A stretch of DNA of 11,420 nt from an uncultured Prevotella sp. (lineage in GTDB: Bacteria > Bacteroidota > Bacteroidia > Bacteroidales > Bacteroidaceae), in assembly GCA_934281565.1 (NCBI GenBank), contig CAKQXI010000065.1:1-11420 (forward strand). Reading direction: 5' to 3'. Each line of letters starts with the position of its first letter. Within the stretch, counting starts at the first letter, position 1. Position numbers and translations under genes: made by a program. Of this stretch, positions 7,115-11,420 are shown piece by piece. The notes beneath the pieces are model-generated. The model was given only the letters and a program-made list of their open reading frames with translations. It was not told the DNA's origin and did no database searches.

Positions 7115-8243
7115 TACGTACTGGGTTGGCATACATCGTCAACAACCGTTCTTTTAAATAAGTTTCGTCTTTGTCAGGCAAATCTATCTTTGCCAATTGC
7201 CCTGCTAAATATTGCATAAACTGTTCCTTTTGTTCTGCACTATACTGATTGGCATGGGCATCTGTTCCCTCCAAGGCATCAAGGGCCACATAGTTGCCCG
7301 GATAAAGGCGATAGTTGCCATGTATCTGTCGGTCGATATATGCCGCCACCTTATTATATATGTCTTGCTTTGGCATATCAGGGTCCAAGCTGTCAAGATA
7401 TTCATCAAGACATGGAGCTGCATGGTAATGTATATGTCCCTTGTAGCCATAGATACCAGTCTGCATACTTACCAAGTCATCAGAAGGTCCTTTCTTCCAC
7501 TGGGCATCATCACGTTTTTGTTGAAACTCCTTTGCCTTGAGATAATCGCATGGGTCGTATTCATAGCTAATGGACAACGGAACCAGATGCAACTGCCTCA
7601 ATCGCTCGACAACAGAGCCATCACCACCCATGGACATCATCTGCAGGATAGACTTCTGCGTACGGTCATTGCTATCCTTTGCCCTACCCTCACGCTGAGC
7701 TATCCATATATTCTCATGCTTCTCTTTGATGGCAAAGTGCATATAATCAGAAAGGCGCTTGCTCGACATGAGCATCTGGCGCATAGACAAAGCACGCTCT
7801 ACAATGAATGCCTTGTTCACCCTTACCAAGTCCTTCACCCAAGGCAAAGACAACAAGTTGTCGCCTATGGCAATCTCACAAGTGGTGGTGAACTTGGCAT
7901 CTACCAAGAGAACATCGAGGATAGCAGAATCGAGCACGATGTCACGATGGTTGCTGATGAACGTATAACGCTTGGTATTGTCTATCGCCGAACAATCCAT
8001 CTCACAGCCTGTCGATGCTTTCTTTAAGATACCATTCACAAAGTCGTATGCAAATGCCAACTGGAAATCCAGATTGGTCTTACAAGCCTTGAGCTTTTGG
8101 GCTATCACATCAAGAGGGACTTGTGGATAGAGATAAGCCAGCACTTGCTTGAACTGCTCGTTGGCCAACAAGCGGTCATACACCTCTGGCAAGTCTTCTG
8201 GCTCCCAAGGGCGAATCGTATCAAATTCTTGTGGAATCTTCAT
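7095..8243 (-). CDS. PlsC-like phospholipid/glycerol acyltransferase family protein
   Basis: A 382-residue protein of the PlsC/PlsB-like acyltransferase superfamily, expected to move an acyl chain onto a glycerol-phosphate or related lipid at the inner face of the cytoplasmic membrane. Visible blocks: motif I SNHRDIVLDSA with His99 and either D101 or D105; a motif II-like AFIVERAL at 146-152; motif III IAQREGRAKD with the EGR core at 185-187, in place of PEGTRS; a motif IV-like VPLSISYEYDP at 221-231. No signal peptide and no convincing membrane span is seen. The usual motif I is HX4D; here the acidic residue is two or six positions after the histidine. It is longer than typical PlsC (about 240-260), with extra N- and C-terminal parts. 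It lies 189 nt after ddl, a gap filled by a repeat element, and I see no good promoter of its own, so it is probably read through from the PASTA-rluD-ddl operon. The substrate is not determined. Confidence 0.8.
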   Translation of the reverse strand: MKIPQEFDTIRPWEPEDLPEVYDRLLANEQFKQVLAYLYPQVPLDVIAQKLKACKTNLDFQLAFAYDFVNGILKKASTGCEMDCSAIDNTKRYTFISNHRDIVLDSAILDVLLVDAKFTTTCEIAIGDNLLSLPWVKDLVRVNKAFIVERALSMRQMLMSSKRLSDYMHFAIKEKHENIWIAQREGRAKDSNDRTQKSILQMMSMGGDGSVVERLRQLHLVPLSISYEYDPCDYLKAKEFQQKRDDAQWKKGPSDDLVSMQTGIYGYKGHIHYHAAPCLDEYLDSLDPDMPKQDIYNKVAAYIDRQIHGNYRLYPGNYVALDALEGTDAHANQYSAEQKEQFMQYLAGQLAKIDLPDKDETYLKERLLTMYANPVRNYLATL

Positions 8244-8262
8244 TGTTGTATGGGGGTATTAT

Positions 8263-8425
8263 GGGAAGTTAAAGAAGTTAAGAGAAGTTATCACTCCCTA
8301 CGGTCGTTCGGGAAGTTAAGGGACAACAGTCATACTTACCTCTAACATACAAGTCCTTTTGCTTCAAGCAAATAGACTAATGTCCCTTAACTTCTCTCAC
8401 TTCCCTTAAATTCTCTCAATTTCCC
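8263..8425. repeat. intercistronic inverted-repeat element built of GAAGTTAA units
   Basis: This 163-bp stretch fills nearly all of the gap between ddl and the acyltransferase. The left half has units of about 10 nt resembling GRGAAGTTAA (8263-8290 and 8310-8321), split by a short GC-rich insert around CTCCCTACGGTCGTTCGGGA. The right half (8381-8425) has the same units inverted. The innermost arms, GAAGTTAAGGGACA at 8312-8325 and its exact complement at 8381-8394, are a perfect 14-bp pair. In the centre, AGTC (8352-8355) with TTTGC (8358-8362) pair with GCAAA (8368-8372) and GACT (8375-8378), forming a smaller hairpin. It resembles a non-autonomous repeat such as a MITE- or REP-like element rather than a gene. 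Its effect on read-through is unknown. Confidence 0.7.
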
Positions 8426-8432
8426 CAGTTAA

Positions 8433-9428
8433 TTAAAATTGATTCTCAACAATATCACTAAGTACTTCCTTGATGTCAAGGCCAGCGGCACGTACCTGTT
8501 GGGGAATGAAACTGGTGGCGGTCATACCCGGGGTAGTATTGATTTCCAACATATTGATCTTGTCGTTTCCATTCTCATCTTTCGTGATGATATAGTCGAT
8601 ACGAATGATGCCATTGGCATGAAGAAGATCATAGATGCGAGAGGTCTCAGCGGCAACTTTCTCTGCTGTCTCTGGAGCAAGGCGAGCTGGTGTGATCTCC
8701 TGAACCTGTCCGTTATACTTGGCATCATAGTCAAAGAACTCATTGCTTGTCACTACCTCGGTAGCAGGAAGCACCACGCTCTTTTCGTCTGTCTTGTAAA
8801 CTCCTTGTGAAATCTCGACACCTTGCATATAGCTCTCTATCATCACCTCGTTACTTTCCATGAAAGCCACACGAAGGGCTGGTGCCAGTTGGTCGGCATT
8901 CTTCACCTTGGATACACCAAAGCTGCTACCGTCTGCCGCAGGCTTTACAAAGCAAGGCATACCAATGCGCTTGGCAATAGCTTCCTCATCGTATGGCTCG
9001 CCACGGCGGAGCAAGATGCTGTCGGCTACGTTGACACCAAAGCCACGCAGATAGTTATTGAGCACATACTTATCAAAAGTCATTGCCTCCACAAGTACGC
9101 CACTGGTAGAGTAAGGTAAGTGAATGAGGTCGAAATAACCTTGCATCACACCATTCTCACCAGGCTGTCCGTGGATGGTGATATAAGCATAGTCGAAGTA
9201 CACCTGCTTGCCATCTTGGGTAAAAGAAAAGTCGTTCTTGTCGATTTCGGCTGTATCGCCATTATCAAACGCAACGTGCCAATCGGTGCCTTTCACATCG
9301 ACAAGGTAGATATTGTAACGCTCTTTATCAAAGAAAGAGTATAACCCTTGACCTGAGCGCAATGAAACATCGTGCTCTGAAGAATCGCCACCACATACAA
9401 TGGCTATCGTTCTCTTGTTACTTTCCAT
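8433..9428 (-). CDS. ddl: D-alanine--D-alanine ligase
   Basis: ATP-dependent cytoplasmic ligase that joins two D-alanines, the dipeptide later attached to the peptidoglycan precursor by MurF. The 331-residue length is normal. N-terminal motif GGDSSEHDVSLRSG (E18, matching Glu15 of E. coli DdlB); HGQPGENGVMQG at 86-97; LPYSTSGVLVEAMTFDK; ATP-grasp core CFVKPAADGSSFGVSKV at 159-175 (K162, S168); FFDYDAKY at 231-238 (K237, Y238); RIDY at 276-279; EINTTPGMTATS at 295-306 (E295, N297, S306). E18, S168 and Y238 line up with the Glu-Ser-Tyr set of E. coli DdlB; the Tyr argues for D-Ala-D-Ala rather than D-Ala-D-lactate specificity. The residue aligned with DdlB Tyr210 is Phe232. It starts 6 nt after the rluD stop, so it is co-transcribed with rluD and the PASTA gene. 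Confidence 0.97.
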   Translation of the reverse strand: MESNKRTIAIVCGGDSSEHDVSLRSGQGLYSFFDKERYNIYLVDVKGTDWHVAFDNGDTAEIDKNDFSFTQDGKQVYFDYAYITIHGQPGENGVMQGYFDLIHLPYSTSGVLVEAMTFDKYVLNNYLRGFGVNVADSILLRRGEPYDEEAIAKRIGMPCFVKPAADGSSFGVSKVKNADQLAPALRVAFMESNEVMIESYMQGVEISQGVYKTDEKSVVLPATEVVTSNEFFDYDAKYNGQVQEITPARLAPETAEKVAAETSRIYDLLHANGIIRIDYIITKDENGNDKINMLEINTTPGMTATSFIPQQVRAAGLDIKEVLSDIVENQF

Positions 9429-9434
9429 AATTTC

Positions 9435-10472
9435 TTATCTGTTTTGAAATGTATCTTGCGTGGTTCCGGCTATAAAGCCTTGCCACTTCTCTATCAATTT
9501 ACGAAAGTCATCCGGCCACTCACTGTCAAAGTCCATCTGCTTGCCTGTCTTAGGATGCACGAAGCCCAAGGTCTTGGCATGGAGAGCCTGACGAGGACAG
9601 AGCTTGAAACAATTTTGTATAAATGCCTTATAGCTGGAACTTCGCTGACCTCTCAGTATCTCAAGACCTCCATATCGCTCATCACCAAAGAGTGGATGCC
9701 CTATTTGCTTCATGTGGGCACGAATCTGATGAGTTCGTCCTGTCTCCAGAATACATTGAATCAATGTGGTATATCCAAAACGTTCCAATACTCGATAATG
9801 AGTGACGGCAGGTTTACCTATTTCACTATCTGGAGCAAAAACTTTCATACGAAGACGGTCTTTTGGGTCACGGGCAATATTGCCCTCGATACGTCCTTCA
9901 TCCTCAACGATATTGCCCCATACCAAAGCATTGTAGCTACGATGGGTTGTCTTATCGAAGAATTGCTTGCCCAAGGCAGTCTTTGCCTCAGGAGTCTTTG
10001 CCACTACCAGCAAACCCGAGGTATCCTTGTCTATACGATGCACCAAGCCTACCTCTGGATCATTAGGGTCGAAGTCCTTGACATCCTTCATGTGCCAAGC
10101 CACGGCATTGATAAGCGTACCAGTAAAATTACCTGCACCAGGATGCACCACCATTCCCGCTTCCTTGTTGACGACCATCAATTGGTCATCCTCATACACA
10201 ATATCAAGCGGAATATCCTCCGCCACAATGCTTGTATCATGCTTCGGGCGATCGAGCATCAAGGCTATCACATCATTGGGACGCACCTTATAATTACTCT
10301 TTACTGGAGAACCATTGACATAGATGAACCCTGCATCTGCCGCATTTTGGATGCGATTACGGCTTTGGTATGGATTCTTTTCCGCCAAATACTTATCTAT
10401 GCGGACAGGAGTCTGCCCCGGGTCCACCTCTATTTTCCAATGTTCATAGTATGTACTATTACTATCTGTCAT
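9435..10472 (-). CDS. rluD: 23S rRNA pseudouridine synthase, RluD family
   Basis: Converts uridines in the large-subunit rRNA to pseudouridine; E. coli RluD acts on helix 69 (1911, 1915, 1917). The 345-residue protein starts with an S4 RNA-binding domain (about 22-72: VRIDKYLAEK ... FIYVNGSPVKSNYKVRPNDVI). The RluA/RluC/RluD catalytic domain follows, with GLVHRIDKDTSGLLVVAKT at 142-160 and the catalytic aspartate D148, and then the GRTHQIRAHM motif at 245-254 with GHPLFGDERYGG. An S4 domain plus this catalytic block is the RluD/RluC layout; the extended HRIDKDTSG and the genome context near ddl favour RluD. It begins 3 nt after the PASTA gene stop and ends 6 nt before ddl, so the three genes are a tight operon. 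The exact target sites in this organism are inferred from the family. Confidence 0.95.
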   Translation of the reverse strand: MTDSNSTYYEHWKIEVDPGQTPVRIDKYLAEKNPYQSRNRIQNAADAGFIYVNGSPVKSNYKVRPNDVIALMLDRPKHDTSIVAEDIPLDIVYEDDQLMVVNKEAGMVVHPGAGNFTGTLINAVAWHMKDVKDFDPNDPEVGLVHRIDKDTSGLLVVAKTPEAKTALGKQFFDKTTHRSYNALVWGNIVEDEGRIEGNIARDPKDRLRMKVFAPDSEIGKPAVTHYRVLERFGYTTLIQCILETGRTHQIRAHMKQIGHPLFGDERYGGLEILRGQRSSSYKAFIQNCFKLCPRQALHAKTLGFVHPKTGKQMDFDSEWPDDFRKLIEKWQGFIAGTTQDTFQNR

Positions 10473-10475
10473 GTT

Positions 10476-11204
10476 TTATTCTACTACTTCGTTTTGATTA
10501 TGAGAATGATTCTGCGGAGAGACATCGGAAGCCTCCGAGCCTGGAATGACCTCAAAGTTATCATCTTCGCTTTCATTGCCTTCTCCCTCTATCAAGTCCA
10601 AGCCATCCACATTAACAGGATCTACGACATCGACAGAATCGGCAATGTCACGTTGCCCATTCCCCACTTGGATGATCAGCACATCATCGATGGATACCTT
10701 GTCACCAGCTACGACATGACGACCTTTCACCAAGATGCCATATACCCAATCAGCCTCACCTGGCACATACTCTGGAGGGCCTAACTTGAAGCCCATCGCC
10801 GTCAATTTAGCCATTGCCTCACGCAAAGAGCTATTATCAATGACATCAGGGATGGTGATACGTGGAGTTTGGTCTGAGTTGATGGTAACATAGATAACAT
10901 GGCCCGATTTCACCGTCTCACCTGGTCCTGGCGACTGTTCCAAGATACAATCAGGAGGAAGTGTCTTCACAAATCCCGTATCCGTAACTTCAATCTGCAA
11001 CCCAGCATCTTTCAAGATACGCTCGGCATCACGAAAGCTCTTATGGCGAATATCAGGGATAGGAATAGCCTCACCATGATGAGTGTATATCTCGATGCCA
11101 AACTTGACACCGACACAAAGGAGAACTACGACAAGAAACATGGCTGCCAAGTTGCCCCAAAGATACCTACTCTTAAACTTATTTACGAACTCTGATAAAG
11201 TCAT
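10476..11204 (-). CDS. membrane-anchored PASTA-domain protein
   Basis: A 242-residue single-pass protein. Residues 1-17 are probably cytoplasmic and basic, about 18-37 form the membrane anchor (LAAMFLVVVLLCVGVKFGI), and the rest should face the periplasm. Two PASTA repeats are seen: about 46-110 (IPIPDI ... AERILKDAGLQIEV ... EQSPGPGETVKSG) and about 116-181 (ITIPDV ... AMAKLTAMGFKLG ... VAGDKV). The tail from about 185 is acidic and low complexity (DSVDVVDPVN, EGEGNESEDDN) and ends in His/Asn-rich residues. PASTA domains in other bacteria bind uncrosslinked peptidoglycan or muropeptides, in Ser/Thr kinases and penicillin-binding proteins; here there is no kinase or transpeptidase part. Being first in an operon with rluD and ddl suggests an envelope role, but the function is not established. 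The start at 11204 is 18 nt downstream of the promoter -7 box; an upstream ATG at 11206-11208 is in another frame. Confidence 0.9.
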   Translation of the reverse strand: MTLSEFVNKFKSRYLWGNLAAMFLVVVLLCVGVKFGIEIYTHHGEAIPIPDIRHKSFRDAERILKDAGLQIEVTDTGFVKTLPPDCILEQSPGPGETVKSGHVIYVTINSDQTPRITIPDVIDNSSLREAMAKLTAMGFKLGPPEYVPGEADWVYGILVKGRHVVAGDKVSIDDVLIIQVGNGQRDIADSVDVVDPVNVDGLDLIEGEGNESEDDNFEVIPGSEASDVSPQNHSHNQNEVVE

Positions 11205-11221
11205 TCATTAAATTTTTACGG

Positions 11222-11253
11222 CAAAGATAGTGCAAATCGAAGACAATACAAAA
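11222..11253 (-). promoter_or_regulatory. promoter of the PASTA-rluD-ddl operon
   Basis: The minus strand has TTTTG at 11249-11253 and TATCTTTG at 11222-11229, separated by 19 nt. Both match the Bacteroidota sigma-A consensus (TTTG, 19-21 nt, TAnnTTTG). The expected transcript start leaves a leader of only about 10 nt before the ATG at 11204, with A-rich sequence and no Shine-Dalgarno. Confidence 0.9.
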
Positions 11254-11264
11254 TTTTTTATTCC

Positions 11265-11307
11265 AAAAAACACAAAAAGCAGCAAAGTTTCATACTTTGC
11301 TGCTTTT
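11265..11307 (-). terminator. intrinsic terminator of rpmH
   Basis: Arms 11294-11307 and 11275-11288 form a perfect 14-bp stem (AAAAGCAGCAAAGT in the minus-strand reading) around a 5-nt loop. In the minus-strand RNA it is followed by a T-rich tail (TTTTTGTGTTTTTT). It lies 33 nt after the rpmH stop codon and just upstream of the next promoter. Confidence 0.95.
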
Positions 11308-11340
11308 AATGTCATCGTTATTCTGCGACTAAAACGGAGA

Positions 11341-11420
11341 TTATTTTCCGTGGTGCTCGTCAGAAACAGTTAACTTCTTACGGCCATGAGCACGGCGAGA
11401 AGCCAATACGCGACGACCAT
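11341..11420 (-). CDS. rpmH: 50S ribosomal protein L34 (3' part, cut by window edge)
   Basis: The visible 25 C-terminal residues read GRRVLASRRAHGRKKLTVSD and then EHHGK, stop. The GRRVLASRRAxGRKKLTVSDE block is the conserved end of bacterial L34, a small very basic protein of the large ribosomal subunit. About half of the gene (the N-terminal residues, typically MKRTFQPS-like) lies beyond the right edge of the window. Two bases of a split codon remain at 11419-11420. It has its own terminator, so it is not part of the PASTA operon. Confidence 0.95.
   Translation of the reverse strand, partial: GRRVLASRRAHGRKKLTVSDEHHGK

Noticed and set aside
8097..8345. An 82-codon plus-strand frame running into the intercistronic repeat
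   Set aside because: It is antisense to the acyltransferase start and ends in repeat sequence; it is explained by the repeat and the gene, not by a protein of its own.
9444..10784. A 446-codon open frame on the plus strand opposite rluD and the PASTA gene
   Set aside because: It spans two well-supported minus-strand genes, its translation has no recognisable domain and an odd His/Ile/Cys-rich composition, and there is no promoter for it; it is a shadow frame.

Overview
The window looks like a chromosomal piece from a Bacteroidota gut or oral commensal, most likely Prevotellaceae (Prevotella/Segatella-like). The evidence is a SusC/SusD pair, two lipoproteins with acidic residues just after the lipobox cysteine, A-rich rather than Shine-Dalgarno-like sequence before start codons, and two promoters with the Bacteroidota TAnnTTTG -7 box. 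All seven complete genes and one partial gene lie on the minus strand, so transcription runs from high to low coordinates.

Right part (11420 to 7095): the 3' end of rpmH (ribosomal protein L34) ends in a strong intrinsic terminator. A canonical promoter then drives a tight housekeeping cluster: a membrane-anchored PASTA protein, the 23S rRNA pseudouridine synthase RluD, and D-alanine--D-alanine ligase Ddl, with gaps of 3 and 6 nt. A PlsC-like acyltransferase follows after a 189-nt gap that is almost filled by a repeat-rich inverted-repeat element. The acyltransferase ends in a terminator whose loop contains the stop codon. Together these genes touch the cell envelope (peptidoglycan precursor, PASTA, phospholipid acylation) and ribosome maturation.

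Left part (7070 to 314): a separate polysaccharide-utilisation type transport operon. It has a T/A-tract-rich upstream region, a promoter with a good -7 box and degenerate -33 box, and a leader of about 200 nt holding a 16-nt tandem repeat, two overlapping mini-ORFs and a 12-bp hairpin that forms only in the minus-strand RNA. Then come a SusC-type TonB-dependent receptor, a SusD-type glycan-binding lipoprotein, and a third surface lipoprotein with PKD-like and Trp-rich regions, closed by an intrinsic terminator. No glycoside hydrolase or regulator lies in the window, so the substrate cannot be named. Positions 1-313 are AT-rich, with no gene, but carry two overlapping perfect palindromes.

No clearly new multi-gene system is visible. 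The items most worth a second look are the structured susC leader, the intercistronic repeat between ddl and the acyltransferase, and the undefined third lipoprotein.
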